A stretch of 64,000 bases of DNA, taken from positions 4,785,754-4,849,753 of the forward strand of contig NZ_CP073100.1 in NCBI RefSeq assembly GCF_018137965.1, written 5' to 3'. The stretch comes from Luteolibacter ambystomatis (lineage in GTDB: Bacteria > Verrucomicrobiota > Verrucomicrobiia > Verrucomicrobiales > Akkermansiaceae). Positions 42,942 to 52,441 of the stretch are shown here, piece after piece. The position numbers and the translations under genes were made by a program. Each line of letters opens with the position of its first letter. The stretch's first letter is position 1. Under the pieces are notes generated by a model that was given only the letters and a program-made list of their open reading frames with translations, was not told where the DNA came from and made no database searches.

Positions 42942-43304
42942 GTGTTCCAGATCGTCTTCAACGAAATCAGCGCGGCTGAAATTTCCCAGCTCGGCACGCT
43001 CGAACAGCTCGAATTGCTCGATGAGTTCAAGGTTTCCGAAAAGGATCTGGAGAATCTCGATGGCGACCGCTTCGGCAAGATCGAGCGCGATGGCAAGACG
43101 CTCTACCGCTTCCGTTCGAAGGACTACCGCTTTTATTTCATCGTGAAGGATGGCTCGGTCATCGTCCATCGCGTCCTGCACAAGGGCACGTTGTCCGATT
43201 TCCTGTTCCGCTCGAAAATGCCCGTCGGCGAGGACGAGGAACTGGCGAAATCCAAGCACTTCTGGAAGCTCATCGACGAGGGCCGCAATGCGAAGCGGGT
43301 CTGA
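42942..43304 (+). CDS. RelE-like small protein without a partner antitoxin
   Basis: A 120-residue protein starting with GTG. FGKIERDGKTLYRFRSKDYRFYFIVKDGSVIVHRVLHKGTL has the order of strands and basic residues of the RelE/ParE toxin fold. A longer N-terminal helix (SAAEISQLGTLEQLELLDEF) and a C-terminal tail (KHFWKLIDEGRNAKR) extend it. No antitoxin gene is adjacent on either side: the neighbours are the leuA leader (divergent) and a TPR protein. It may be a domesticated member with a housekeeping role. Function not shown; the fold assignment is by eye. Confidence 0.65.
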   Translation: MFQIVFNEISAAEISQLGTLEQLELLDEFKVSEKDLENLDGDRFGKIERDGKTLYRFRSKDYRFYFIVKDGSVIVHRVLHKGTLSDFLFRSKMPVGEDEELAKSKHFWKLIDEGRNAKRV

Positions 43305-43361
43305 GGGACAGTCAGATTTTACTTCCGCCGCCGGGAACCCGTCCGATAGGTTCCGGTAACG

Positions 43362-44051
43362 ATGAAATGGGCGATTTATTTGGTTCTGGCAGTGCTCGTG
43401 GCGGGCGGGTGGATGTATCATTTGAAGCCCGATTCCGCGATCGCCCCTCTTCAGGAGAAGATTGCCCACGCGGAGGCCTCCGGTGAGAGCGAGGAGCTTG
43501 AGAAAATCGACAAGTGGCGTGCCGACATCAAAGGCAAGGAGGATGAGAAGACCTTCACTGGCATCCTGCTGGCATTCCTTTCGGCCGGTCTGGTCGGAGT
43601 CGTGGTCGTCATGGAGGTACTGCCCGCCGTGGCCCACCGCTTCACCCACGCGGTTTACGACAGCGCTGAAGAGGTGGAGGTGGACGTGATGCACGACGCC
43701 CGCTCGAAGGTCGCCCAGGGCGATTACCACGGTGCGATCGAAGCCTTCCGCACGGCGGCTGCGGCCGATCCGATGAACCGCCTGCCATGGGTGGAAATCG
43801 CCAAGATCCAGCGCGAAAACCTGGATGACCCGATGGGCGCGATCCAAACCTTCCGCACGGCGCTCGAAAGCCAGGAATGGGAGCTCAATGACGCCGCCTA
43901 CCTTCTGTTCCGCCTTGCCGAGCTTTACGATGAAGATGCCAAGGACCGCATGACCGCAGCTTCCATCCTCAACCAGGTGATGGAGCAGTTCCCGAACACC
44001 CGCCACTCGGCCAACGCGCGCCACCGCCTGCACGAGTGGGGCCTGATCTGA
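43362..44051 (+). CDS. TPR-containing inner-membrane protein
   Basis: A 229-residue protein with two transmembrane segments (about residues 4-20 and 68-88) and between them a charged helical hairpin. The C-terminal part (about 110-225) is made of tetratricopeptide-like repeats (SKVAQGDYHGAIEAFRTAAAADP, DDPMGAIQTFRTALESQEW). TPR proteins mediate protein contacts. It ends four bases before comEC and is likely co-transcribed with it; a direct role in DNA uptake is not established. Confidence 0.82.
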   Translation: MKWAIYLVLAVLVAGGWMYHLKPDSAIAPLQEKIAHAEASGESEELEKIDKWRADIKGKEDEKTFTGILLAFLSAGLVGVVVVMEVLPAVAHRFTHAVYDSAEEVEVDVMHDARSKVAQGDYHGAIEAFRTAAAADPMNRLPWVEIAKIQRENLDDPMGAIQTFRTALESQEWELNDAAYLLFRLAELYDEDAKDRMTAASILNQVMEQFPNTRHSANARHRLHEWGLI

Positions 44052-44055
44052 TGCC

Positions 44056-46281
44056 ATGCAGCGGCGGTTGGGCGGCTTTTTCCGGCTGAACCCGCTGTTC
44101 GGTGGTGCATTGGCCGCGGTGATCGTCATCGCGGCTTGTGGTGCCGGGCTGGCGTGGGGAATCGCCGCCGCCTTGGTCATCGCCGCGTTCGCTTGGTGGC
44201 TTACCGGCTGGCGCGGCGCGTTGTTTGCTCTCCTTTGTGGTCTCGCGGCGGAAGGTTCCCTCTGGAAACGGGAAGCCGATCGCACGGCGGCCACCCGCGC
44301 TTTGACCAGTCAGGTGCGACCCACCGTGGCGGGACGCTTGCTGGCGGACGCCCGTCCGACCACCGGCGGCTGGTCCGCGCCGGTCAAGCTGGAGAACGGT
44401 GGCGCGAAAGTCTGGTGGCTGGGAATTGGCGTTCCCCCTGTGGAGGACTCCCGGGTTGAGTCCCGTGGCAAGTTTTCCGATGCGGAAGCGCCGCGTAATC
44501 CGGGGGAGTTCGACCAGATCCAGTGGTTCCGGCAGCAAGGCCTCTCGGCGATGTTCTCGGCGGAACCGGGAACCATCACGACGGACAAGTGGGCGGAGGC
44601 CGCCGCGTGGTGGCGTCGGAAATTCCGCGAGGCGGTGACTGTCGGCCTGCAGGAGGACAGCCAGGAAGCGCAGGTGATCCGGGCCGTGGTGGTGGGTGAG
44701 TATCCGCGCGGCGAGGATGAGTTGATTGCCGCCTATCGGGACAGCGGCGCGCTGCACGCGTTTTCCGTCAGCGGCATGCATGTGGCCTTGGCGGGCATCA
44801 TCGCGTGGTGGCTGCTCGGTCGTCTGCGGGTGAGTCGCCGTGTAGCCGTTCCGCTGCTGATCGTGTTGATGTTCGGCTACTCGTGGATCAGTGGGAATAG
44901 TCCGCCAGCGCTGAGATCCGCGTGGATGGGGGCGGTCTTTCTCAGCGCGTTCCTGTTTCGTCGCGAGCCTCGTTTGCTGAACTCGCTCGGGCTGGTGCTT
45001 CTGGTGACGGCGCTATGGGAAGGGCGTCTGTTGTTCCTGCCCGGTGTGCAACTTTCCTATGGAGTCGTCGCTGTGATCGGTCTGCTCGGAGGCCCGTTGT
45101 GCGAATGGCTGGGCCGCTTTGCGAAACACGATCCCTATATCCCCGGCGTCTTGCTCACCGATGGCCAGCGGAAGTGGTATTCCTTTCTCCGCAAAGGAAC
45201 CGACAACATAGCGGTGGCCGCCGTGGCCTGGCTGGGATCGACCCCACTCACTCTCTGGCATTTCCGAATGAGCACGCCGGTCGCGGTGCTGGCCGCGATT
45301 CCGATGTCACTCGGGATCTTCGCGCTGATGGTGCTGGCGGCGTTTTCGACCTTTCTGTTTCCCTTTTCGAAAAGCGCCGCCGCATGGGTGAATCAACTCA
45401 ACGGTCGGGTGGCGTATGGCTGCACCTCGATGGCGGGAACTTTCGCCAGCCTGCCGCTCGGAAACACCCACTTCGACCGCGTCCCGAAGCCGTTCCTGCT
45501 GGTCTACGATCTGGAATATGGAGCAGGAGCCACCTGCTTCGCATCCGATTCCGGCTCGGTGCTGATCGATTGCGGCGACCGCCGGACCTTCCACCGCACC
45601 ATCGCCTCCTCGTTGAAGAACCTCGAAGTGAGCCCGGACGCCGTCGTCCTCAGCCACGCCGATGGCGGCCATGTCGGCGGCGGTGTGGAGCTGCTTCAAA
45701 CCGCGAAGATCCGCCAGGTGGTCATGCCGGTCGAGAAGGCCCGCAGTTCCCTCTACAAGGTCTGGCAAACGGAAGCACCTGCCGCCGGGGTGAAACTCCT
45801 CGCCGCCCGCGATGGCATGCGGCTGCCCTTTCCCGCGGGCGCGGAATTGGAGGTCGTCTCCGCGCCCGATCCGGCGGGGAAAGACGGTGTGGCGGACGAT
45901 CGCGTGGCCATCTACCGCCTCCATTGGCAGGGCTGGCGCATTCTTCTCGTGAACGATGCCGGAGAGAAAACCGAACGCCGCCTCTTGGAAGCCGGAACCG
46001 ATCTGAAAGCAGATGTCTTGATCGCCGGGCATCACCGCACGGATCTCTCGCTGAGCGATGACTTCATCCAAGCCGTCGCGCCGAGGGCCATCATCGCCAG
46101 CAACTCGGTGTTCCCCGTCTCCGAGCTTCTCGATCCGGACAAGGTCGCTTGGTGGCGGGAGAGGGGAATCGCGGTCTTCGACCAACGCGAAAGCGGCGGC
46201 GTGACCGTCCGGGTGGAGAGCGATGGCGCGTTGGTGATCGAGGGCTTCGCCAACCACGCGGAGCGCAGGTTCACCCGATGA
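44056..46281 (+). CDS. comEC: ComEC/Rec2-family DNA internalisation protein
   Basis: A 741-residue protein of the DNA-uptake channel family. An N-terminal DUF4131 region (about residues 20-190) is followed by the Competence membrane domain (about 215-470, with AFSVSGMHVALAGIIAWWLLG and the multi-helix core) and a metallo-beta-lactamase-like C-terminal domain (about 480-735). In the latter the motif HxDxDH reads HADGGH, so its central Asp is missing and nuclease activity may be reduced or absent. Length and order match full-length ComEC. It follows the TPR gene with a four-base gap. Confidence 0.92.
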   Translation: MQRRLGGFFRLNPLFGGALAAVIVIAACGAGLAWGIAAALVIAAFAWWLTGWRGALFALLCGLAAEGSLWKREADRTAATRALTSQVRPTVAGRLLADARPTTGGWSAPVKLENGGAKVWWLGIGVPPVEDSRVESRGKFSDAEAPRNPGEFDQIQWFRQQGLSAMFSAEPGTITTDKWAEAAAWWRRKFREAVTVGLQEDSQEAQVIRAVVVGEYPRGEDELIAAYRDSGALHAFSVSGMHVALAGIIAWWLLGRLRVSRRVAVPLLIVLMFGYSWISGNSPPALRSAWMGAVFLSAFLFRREPRLLNSLGLVLLVTALWEGRLLFLPGVQLSYGVVAVIGLLGGPLCEWLGRFAKHDPYIPGVLLTDGQRKWYSFLRKGTDNIAVAAVAWLGSTPLTLWHFRMSTPVAVLAAIPMSLGIFALMVLAAFSTFLFPFSKSAAAWVNQLNGRVAYGCTSMAGTFASLPLGNTHFDRVPKPFLLVYDLEYGAGATCFASDSGSVLIDCGDRRTFHRTIASSLKNLEVSPDAVVLSHADGGHVGGGVELLQTAKIRQVVMPVEKARSSLYKVWQTEAPAAGVKLLAARDGMRLPFPAGAELEVVSAPDPAGKDGVADDRVAIYRLHWQGWRILLVNDAGEKTERRLLEAGTDLKADVLIAGHHRTDLSLSDDFIQAVAPRAIIASNSVFPVSELLDPDKVAWWRERGIAVFDQRESGGVTVRVESDGALVIEGFANHAERRFTR

Positions 46282-46304
46282 ACCTTGGGGACACTCCATT
46301 CTGA

Positions 46305-46332
46305 TTGAAGGTCCCCGGAGGCTCCGTATCAT
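46305..46332 (+). promoter_or_regulatory. Candidate promoter of the WD40-like gene (leaderless spacing)
   Basis: TTGAAG (46305-46310), 16 bases, TATCAT (46327-46332), then seven bases to the ATG at 46340. Confidence 0.5.
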
Positions 46333-46339
46333 CCGCATC

Positions 46340-47668
46340 ATGATATCTCCCCGGTCGTGGGTTTGGATGATGTGCCTGATGAGCCAGGCTGGTGCGACGC
46401 CACTCTCCGACCAAAGGAGCATCCATCACGCTTGGTTCGCTTCCTCGGGCGACCGGATCGTTACCTGCGCCGCAGAAACCCGGTTTCGGTTCTGGGATTC
46501 CACCACGGGAGAGCCGGTTCCGACCGAGATCGACCAATTTGCGGGCGGAAGGGATTCCTGGAGCCACGTCGATCTGGCGGGCAAGTGGATCCTCACCGGC
46601 TCGAAGCAAACCGGCAGCCGGTTGTACGATTTCCAAACCGGGAAGGCACTGTCTCCGATGATCTCCGCATTCTTCAGCCGTGAAGAAGCCAACGCGGTGC
46701 TTTCGCCTGGAGGCTTCCGCCTGATCGCTTTCGAGCGACCGGATGTGGCTGGAATCTACGATACCAAGACGGGGCGGAAGCTCACGGAAATCCCTCTTTC
46801 TCTATCCTCCGATGATGGCGATTCCCTCCCGGAAGGTGTCTTTGAGGAAAACGGCAAGCGGGCGTGGATACTCGACACCGGCGGAGTGATCCGTTGCCTT
46901 GATACCACGACTTGGAAGGCATTGGGAGAGACCATCTGGCATCCCGGGGAAGGATATTTCAAGGGGCTGGAGATCAGCGCGGATGGCCGTTACGTGCTCG
47001 CCTATAGCGACGTTGCCGATTGTGGGGGCAAGGGAGTGGCGTGTGTCTGGGATGCGCTCACCCGTCGTCCGGCCGGCAAGCCGGTTGAGCGATCCTGGGG
47101 TGCTGCTGCGGAGTTCGTCGAGGGCGGGAAACGGGTCCGGTTCTCTTTCGGGCGTGGAGCCAGCTATGTCGCACAGTTGCCCTCATTGAACCCCGACTAC
47201 TATCTCCCGGTGGATGATGAAATAGGTAGTCCAGGGGTGCTGTCCGCCGATGGAGGGAGCACATTCGTCAGTTGGGGACGGGATGAAACCATTGTCTTCA
47301 CCGATGCCGCCACCGGCGCCTCGCGAGGTAACTATCACACCCATCAGCCCATCGTTGCCGTGGTGGCCAGCCCTGTGAAGGATCGCGCGGTGGCGTTGCT
47401 GGGGCAGACCCCGAAGCTGGGCGAAAAGCCCTCTTCGTTCACCTTGGAGAGGGTGGATCGGAGAGAGGGAGCCGTGCCGGGAGAGCCGCTTTCATGCTCG
47501 GCTTCCGCCACACTGATGAACGAGGATGGCTCGCTGGACTCTTGGGTGCCCATGCAAATGTCCCCGGATGGGACGCGGGTGATGCTCCTCGCCAATGGCC
47601 GGGTCAGAATTTTCCAAGTTGCGGACCTGAAGGAACTCGCTTCCACCGCCCCCGTTTCCACGCCGTAG
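46340..47668 (+). CDS. WD40-like beta-propeller protein
   Basis: A 442-residue protein starting with a likely signal peptide (SWVWMMCLMSQAGA). Repeated units such as FASSGDRIVTCAAETRFRFWDSTTG, LEISADGRYVLAYSD and MSPDGTRVMLLANGRVRIFQ are WD40-type blades, spaced over the whole protein. It resembles the propeller half of the TIR protein at 20915-23524 in type, but has no N-terminal effector. The function is unknown. It converges with trmB, leaving nine bases between the stop codons. Confidence 0.8.
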   Translation: MISPRSWVWMMCLMSQAGATPLSDQRSIHHAWFASSGDRIVTCAAETRFRFWDSTTGEPVPTEIDQFAGGRDSWSHVDLAGKWILTGSKQTGSRLYDFQTGKALSPMISAFFSREEANAVLSPGGFRLIAFERPDVAGIYDTKTGRKLTEIPLSLSSDDGDSLPEGVFEENGKRAWILDTGGVIRCLDTTTWKALGETIWHPGEGYFKGLEISADGRYVLAYSDVADCGGKGVACVWDALTRRPAGKPVERSWGAAAEFVEGGKRVRFSFGRGASYVAQLPSLNPDYYLPVDDEIGSPGVLSADGGSTFVSWGRDETIVFTDAATGASRGNYHTHQPIVAVVASPVKDRAVALLGQTPKLGEKPSSFTLERVDRREGAVPGEPLSCSASATLMNEDGSLDSWVPMQMSPDGTRVMLLANGRVRIFQVADLKELASTAPVSTP

Positions 47669-47677
47669 TCGATGCGT

Positions 47678-48307
47678 TCAGGCGGTTGCCGGTTTCCGCA
47701 CCTGCAGCCGCCACATGCATTTCCCTTCCGCCTCCCACTGGATCTGGAAGTCGGTCTTCGGGTAGAAAAACGAATCCTCCTGCCACTCCAGCCGTTCGAA
47801 GCGGCCGAATTTCCCCATCTCCTCCACGCCCCACTCATAGTATTCCGGGTGGTCGGTCATGAAGAGGAACTCGCCGCCGGGCTGGAGAGCAGTCCAGATG
47901 GCCTCCAGAAACGGCTGCTGGATCAGGCGGCGGCGGTGGTGCTTCGCCTTCGGCCACGGGTCGGGGCACAGCAGGTGCAGGCGGCTTACGGATGCGGGCG
48001 GCAGCAGCCACTCCACCGTATAGCGGCTTTCCAGCCGCAGCACCTTGGCATTGGGGAGCCCGGCCTTGCCAATCCGCTTGCTCACCTTGCGGACACGGCC
48101 CAGCAGGCGCTCCACTCCGAGAAAATTACGCTCCGGGAATTGCTCCGCCATTCCGAGCAAGAACGAGCCATCGCCGCAGCCGAGATCGATCTCCAGCGGC
48201 TGGCCGTTTTCGAACACGTCCCGGGGCTCCCAGCGCTGGAAATAGTCCGCAGGGACGAACTCGGCGGAAAACGCGGTGCGGGAACGGGGTGGCTCGGCGG
48301 CGGTCAC
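47678..48307 (-). CDS. trmB: tRNA (guanine-N7-)-methyltransferase
   Basis: A 209-residue SAM-dependent enzyme that makes m7G46 in tRNA. The SAM site is EIDLGCGDGSFLLGMAEQFP (about residues 39-58), and the signature SRLHLLCPDPWPKAKHHRRRLIQ (about 108-130) is the TrmB motif; TDFQIQWEAEGK is the C-terminal conserved block. The N-terminus is short and lacks an extension. It is a single gene, divergent from accB. Confidence 0.95.
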   Translation of the reverse strand: MTAAEPPRSRTAFSAEFVPADYFQRWEPRDVFENGQPLEIDLGCGDGSFLLGMAEQFPERNFLGVERLLGRVRKVSKRIGKAGLPNAKVLRLESRYTVEWLLPPASVSRLHLLCPDPWPKAKHHRRRLIQQPFLEAIWTALQPGGEFLFMTDHPEYYEWGVEEMGKFGRFERLEWQEDSFFYPKTDFQIQWEAEGKCMWRLQVRKPATA

Positions 48308-48378
48308 AGGCCGGATCGCAAACCGGCCCGGGGCCGTCCGGCAAGCCGATTTGCGCCTGTTGGAAAGGTGGGTTCGAC

Positions 48379-48408
48379 TTGACGCTGTTTCCCGTGCGTC
48401 CCTAGCCT
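48379..48408 (+). promoter_or_regulatory. Candidate accB promoter
   Basis: TTGACG (48379-48384), 18 bases, TAGCCT (48403-48408). Here the accB start lies 60 bases further on, so this transcript would have a real leader. Confidence 0.5.
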
Positions 48409-48468
48409 GCCGGAACGCAACCGGGGCCGCCGCCCTGCCACCCGATCAACCAAACCACCTTTCCGACC

Positions 48469-48927
48469 GTGGACCTTCAGGAAATCCGCAAGATCGTCGA
48501 GCTCATGAACGAGCACGGCCTGACCTATTTCGACCTCACCGGTGAGGATTTCCACATCAAGATGAAGAAGGGCCCGGATCTCGAGGCCCTGCGCGGCCTG
48601 ATCGGTTCGATCCCCGCCGCCGCTCCGGCTGCTGTTGCCGCTCCTGTTGCCGCCGCTGGTGCTCCGGCTGCCGCAGCCGCTCCCGCCGCCGAAGGCGCGG
48701 AAATCACCTCGCCGATGGTCGGCACCTTCTATCGCAAGCCCGCTCCGGACGCCGCGAACTTCGTGGAAGTCGGCACCGCCGTTTCCGAAGGCCAGACCCT
48801 CTGCATCATTGAGGCGATGAAGGTCATGAACGAGATCAAGGCCGAGCGCTCCGGCACCATCTGCGCGCTGGTGGCCGAAGACGGCAATCCGGTCCAGTTC
48901 GGCGACGTCCTCTTCCGCATCAAGTGA
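48469..48927 (+). CDS. accB: Biotin carboxyl carrier protein of acetyl-CoA carboxylase
   Basis: A 152-residue protein starting with GTG. The N-terminal helical part (DLQEIRKIVELMNEHGLTYFDL) is family-typical, followed by an Ala/Pro-rich linker (about residues 50-75) and the biotinyl domain (about 76-152), with the biotinylated lysine in EAMKVMNEI. It carries CO2 for the first step of fatty acid synthesis. It is followed after 47 bases by accC; the carboxyltransferase genes are not in this window. Confidence 0.96.
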   Translation: MDLQEIRKIVELMNEHGLTYFDLTGEDFHIKMKKGPDLEALRGLIGSIPAAAPAAVAAPVAAAGAPAAAAAPAAEGAEITSPMVGTFYRKPAPDAANFVEVGTAVSEGQTLCIIEAMKVMNEIKAERSGTICALVAEDGNPVQFGDVLFRIK

Positions 48928-48974
48928 TCGGTTTCCGTTCGGAAAACTGAATCCTGCAACTCGCAAACCTCCTC

Positions 48975-50327
48975 ATGTTCAAGCGCGTCCTGGTCGCCAA
49001 CCGCGGCGAAATCGCCCTCCGCATCATCCGCGCCTGCCGTGAGCTCGGCGTCGAGTCCGTGGCCGTCTATTCCGAGGCGGACGTGGATTCCATGCACGTC
49101 CACCTCGCCGATGAGGCAGTCTGCATCGGACCCGCTTCCAGCAAGGAGAGCTACCTGAAGCCGGACCGCATCATCGCCGCCGCGGAGATCACCGGCGCGG
49201 ATGCCATCCACCCCGGCTACGGCTTCCTTTCGGAGAACGCCCGCTTCGCGGAAATCTGCGCCACCTCCGGCATCAAGTTCATCGGGCCGTCCGCTTCCGT
49301 CATCTCGATGATGGGTGACAAGGCCACCGCCCGCGCCACTGCGGTGGCAAATGGCGTGCCGGTCACTCCGGGCTCCGGCATCATGGTCGATGCCGAGTCC
49401 GCGCTGAAGGAAGCGAAGAAGATCGGCCTGCCGGTCATGATCAAGGCGACCGCCGGTGGCGGTGGCCGCGGCATGCGCCCCTGCTTCAAGGAAGAGGACT
49501 TCATTTCCCTGTTCCGCGCCGCCTCGAATGAAGCCCTCGCGGCCTTCGGCAATGGCGAGTGCTACCTCGAAAAACTGGTGCTCAACCCGCATCACATCGA
49601 GTTCCAGGTCATCGCGGACACCCACGGCAATTTCATCCACCTCGGCGAGCGCGATTGCTCCATGCAGCGCCGCAACCAGAAGATCATCGAGGAATGCCCC
49701 TCACCGCTGCTTTCCCCGGAACTGCGCGAGCGCATGGGCAAGGCTTCCGTCGATCTCATCAGCGCCATCGGTTACGAGAATGCCGGCACCATTGAGTACC
49801 TCGTCGATGAAGCGGGCGAGAACTTCTACTTTATGGAGATGAACACCCGCATCCAGGTGGAGCATCCCGTGACCGAGGAAGTGATGGGCTGTGAGCTCAT
49901 CAAGGAGCAGATCCGCGTCGCCGCCGGCGAACCGCTCTCCCGCCACGTGCTGGATGCTTCCCCGCGCGGCCACTCCATCGAGTGCCGCATCAATGCGGAA
50001 GATCCCTACAACAACTTCTGCCCCAGCCCGGGCAAGATCGACCTCTGGTACGCTCCGGGCGGCAAGGGCGTGCGCGTGGACACCCACGTCTACTCCGGCT
50101 ACACCGTGCCCCCGCACTACGACTCGATGATCGCCAAGCTCATCGTGACCGGCGCCACCCGTGAGATCGCCATCGCCCGCATGAAGCGCGCCCTCGGCGA
50201 GTTCATGATCCGCGGCATCAAGACCACCATTCCCTTCCAGCTCGAAATCATGAACCATCCGGATTTCGTCAACGGCACCTACGACATCGGCTGGGTGACC
50301 CGCTACCTGGAAGAGAAGAAGGCCTGA
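48975..50327 (+). CDS. accC: Biotin carboxylase subunit of acetyl-CoA carboxylase
   Basis: A 450-residue ATP-grasp enzyme that carboxylates biotin on AccB. It begins [24 protein letters not shown], has the glycine-rich ATP loop ([11 protein letters not shown] near residue 160), the catalytic [13 protein letters not shown], and [13 protein letters not shown] near residue 290. Length and motifs are those of a stand-alone bacterial AccC. It is the middle gene of accB-accC-thiE, with thiE starting 12 bases after its stop codon. Confidence 0.97.
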   Translation: MFKRVLVANRGEIALRIIRACRELGVESVAVYSEADVDSMHVHLADEAVCIGPASSKESYLKPDRIIAAAEITGADAIHPGYGFLSENARFAEICATSGIKFIGPSASVISMMGDKATARATAVANGVPVTPGSGIMVDAESALKEAKKIGLPVMIKATAGGGGRGMRPCFKEEDFISLFRAASNEALAAFGNGECYLEKLVLNPHHIEFQVIADTHGNFIHLGERDCSMQRRNQKIIEECPSPLLSPELRERMGKASVDLISAIGYENAGTIEYLVDEAGENFYFMEMNTRIQVEHPVTEEVMGCELIKEQIRVAAGEPLSRHVLDASPRGHSIECRINAEDPYNNFCPSPGKIDLWYAPGGKGVRVDTHVYSGYTVPPHYDSMIAKLIVTGATREIAIARMKRALGEFMIRGIKTTIPFQLEIMNHPDFVNGTYDIGWVTRYLEEKKA

Positions 50328-50339
50328 GAAGGCGGCAGC

Positions 50340-50963
50340 ATGTTCGCCAGCGCGAAACTCTACGCCATCCTCGATCTCGGCTATGTCCGGCCGGAGGATG
50401 CGGCCAAAGTGACCGCCGGGCTCCTGTCCGGCGGTGCTCATCTTCTCCAGCTCCGCGCCAAGGGCCGCGATCGAGCTACGATCACCGCAGTAGCTCGCGA
50501 ATTGATCCCGCTGTGCCGCGCCGCCGGGGTGCCGTTCATCCTGAACGACTATCCCGATCTCGCCGCCGGGCTGGATACCGATGGCGTCCACATCGGCCAG
50601 GACGACGGCCCGCTCGCTGATGCGCGGGCCATTGTGGGTGAGGGAAAGATCATTGGCCGCTCGACCCATTCCCTGGAGCAGGCCGAGGCAGCCCTGGCGG
50701 AAGGATTCGACTACATCGGGTTCGGCCCGCTGTTCCCGACCCCGACCAAACTGGGCCGTCCCGGCATCGGCATGGAAAACGTTGCCGAGATGGAACGCCG
50801 CGTCGGGTCGAAGATCCCGGCCTTCTGCATCGGCGGCATCAAGCGCTCGAATCTTCCCGAAGTGCTCGCCGCAGGCGCGCGCCGCGTGGTGATCGTGTCC
50901 GATCTCCTCACCGCCGAGGACGTGGCCGCAGCCACCCGTTCGGTGGTGGCCAGGCTCTTCTGA
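50340..50963 (+). CDS. thiE: Thiamine-phosphate synthase
   Basis: A 207-residue TIM-barrel enzyme that joins the pyrimidine and thiazole halves of thiamine phosphate. Conserved blocks include LLQLRAKGRDRATI (phosphate-side LQLR), FILNDYPDLA, GVHIGQDDGPLADAR (HxGQxD), IIGRSTHSLEQA, FGPLFPTPTK and AFCIGGIKRSNL. It is the third gene of the accBC operon, an unusual partner; coupling is suggested by the 12-base spacing. A weak terminator follows. Confidence 0.93.
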   Translation: MFASAKLYAILDLGYVRPEDAAKVTAGLLSGGAHLLQLRAKGRDRATITAVARELIPLCRAAGVPFILNDYPDLAAGLDTDGVHIGQDDGPLADARAIVGEGKIIGRSTHSLEQAEAALAEGFDYIGFGPLFPTPTKLGRPGIGMENVAEMERRVGSKIPAFCIGGIKRSNLPEVLAAGARRVVIVSDLLTAEDVAAATRSVVARLF

Positions 50964-50983
50964 GCTTCCCGGCGGATCTTTCG

Positions 50984-51000
50984 CCCTTCCAAAGGGTTTT
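50984..51000 (+). terminator. Weak terminator-like hairpin after thiE
   Basis: CCCTT (50984-50988) and AAGGG (50992-50996) form a 5-bp stem with a three-base loop, followed by TTTT. It is short and may not act alone. Confidence 0.4.
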
Positions 51001-51082
51001 CCCTTGAGCCTTCCGCCTGCGTGTACTCTCATCGCGGCTCTGGTCGGTTAGATCCTTCCAGATCAATCATTCTTCTTTTCTC

Positions 51083-52042
51083 ATGGCCACTCCCTCTGCT
51101 GTCCTCGTTGGTGGAACGATCGCGATCGACCACGTCAAAACCCCGGCGGCGGAAGCGGAGAATCTGCTGGGTGGCTCGGCTTCGTATGCCGCCTTGGCCG
51201 CGTCCTATTTCACCTCGCCCGTCCACCTCGTAGGCATCGTCGGCCAGGATTTCCCACCGCAGCACCTCACGATGCTGGAATCGCACGGCGTGACCCTCGA
51301 TGGCGTCGAGCGATCGCAAGGAGACTCCTTCGCCTGGTCCGGCGAGTATCATGAGAACATGAACGACCGCACGACCCACAGCGTCTCGGTCAATGTGCTC
51401 GAGGACTGGGAGGTCAAGGTGCCCGCCGCGCTGGCCGCCAGCCCGATCGTCGTGCTCGCGAACATGTCCCCGGACAACCAGCTCCAGTTGCTCGACCAAT
51501 GCACCGCGCCGGAGCGGTTCGTCGTTGCGGACACCATGGACCTCTGGATCAACATCGCCCGTGGGCGCCTGCACGAGGTCCTGAAGCGGATCGATCTGCT
51601 GGTTATCAATGAAGGAGAAGCCCGCGATTTCATGGGGACCTCCAACCTGATCCTGGCGGGTCGCCGCCTTCTCGAAACCGGCCCCCGCAATGTGGTGATC
51701 AAGCTTGGCGAATTCGGAGCCATGCTCTTCTCCGAACAGGAAACCGGCTCCGCCGATTGGGCGCTTTCCGAGAATACCTTTTTCCGCTGCGCCGCTTTCC
51801 CGCTTCGCGAGGTGGCCGATCCCACCGGGGCTGGCGACACCTTTCTGGGCGGTCTTGCCGGCCATTTGGCTTCCACGGGCAAAACCCGTTTCGGCTTCGA
51901 GGACATCCGTCGCGCGGTCGTCCAGGGTTCCGTGGTGGCATCGTTCACCTGCGAGGCATTCTCCACCCGCCGTCTGGAGACGCTCGATACTGCGGAAATC
52001 GCCCGCCGTCTCGATCTCTTCAAGCGTATGAGCGATTGGTGA
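51083..52042 (+). CDS. PfkB-family carbohydrate/nucleoside kinase
   Basis: A 319-residue ribokinase-fold kinase. The N-terminal GGTIAIDHVKTP and LLGGSASYAALAASYF match the first PfkB signature region, and the second signature with the catalytic Asp is in DPTGAGDTFLGGLAGHL (about residues 250-265). Substrate-side residues do not decide between sugars and nucleosides. It stands alone after the accBC-thiE operon. Confidence 0.9.
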   Translation: MATPSAVLVGGTIAIDHVKTPAAEAENLLGGSASYAALAASYFTSPVHLVGIVGQDFPPQHLTMLESHGVTLDGVERSQGDSFAWSGEYHENMNDRTTHSVSVNVLEDWEVKVPAALAASPIVVLANMSPDNQLQLLDQCTAPERFVVADTMDLWINIARGRLHEVLKRIDLLVINEGEARDFMGTSNLILAGRRLLETGPRNVVIKLGEFGAMLFSEQETGSADWALSENTFFRCAAFPLREVADPTGAGDTFLGGLAGHLASTGKTRFGFEDIRRAVVQGSVVASFTCEAFSTRRLETLDTAEIARRLDLFKRMSDW

Positions 52043-52441
52043 ATTCAGGGACACGCTTTGCGGATCGCAGTTGCATGCCTAAAAAGTTTTGCGGTGTCCT
52101 CAATTTCGGCCTTCCGGCCTCCCGGGAAGCTCCCACGGCATCCCTAACAAGGAGGATTTTTGCCTTTTGCGGCATAAATTTTTAGGCTCGTTCTTCAAAA
52201 TTTGTATGATTGTAACCATCTTAAAATAAATGGTTTGTATTCAACTGGGCTGTTGGGGGGCCTAGGGTTCCTAAAATGCACCCGGAAATCCGCAGAATTT
52301 CCTTGCGCAGAGGACCCGCTCCCTGTTCTTTGGCTACGAAACCTACTGCTCCGTGGTCGCCGTGTGCGTGACGATTGCGTCACGGGCCCACTGGGTTAAA
52401 TCCTCGACGTCCCTCCAAACCGACCTTAAATCCAACCCGTC
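52043..52441. other. 399-base intergenic region upstream of the TIGR02597-type gene
   Basis: No open frame or RNA gene is recognised. GGACAC and GTGTCC near its left end could close a hairpin after the PfkB gene. The central part (about 52160-52230) is AT-rich. CGTGACG-ATTG-CGTCACG (52367-52384) is a perfect 7-bp hairpin. TTAAATCC occurs twice, near 52396 and 52426. TCGACG (52404-52409) and TTAAAT (52426-52431), 16 bases apart, could be the promoter, with a leader of about four bases. Confidence 0.5.
52367..52384. repeat. 7-bp inverted repeat CGTGACG-ATTG-CGTCACG
   Basis: A perfect 7-bp inverted repeat with a 4-base loop, about 57 bases upstream of the TIGR02597-type start and just upstream of its candidate promoter. 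It could be an operator or an RNA hairpin; no T-run follows. Confidence 0.5.
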
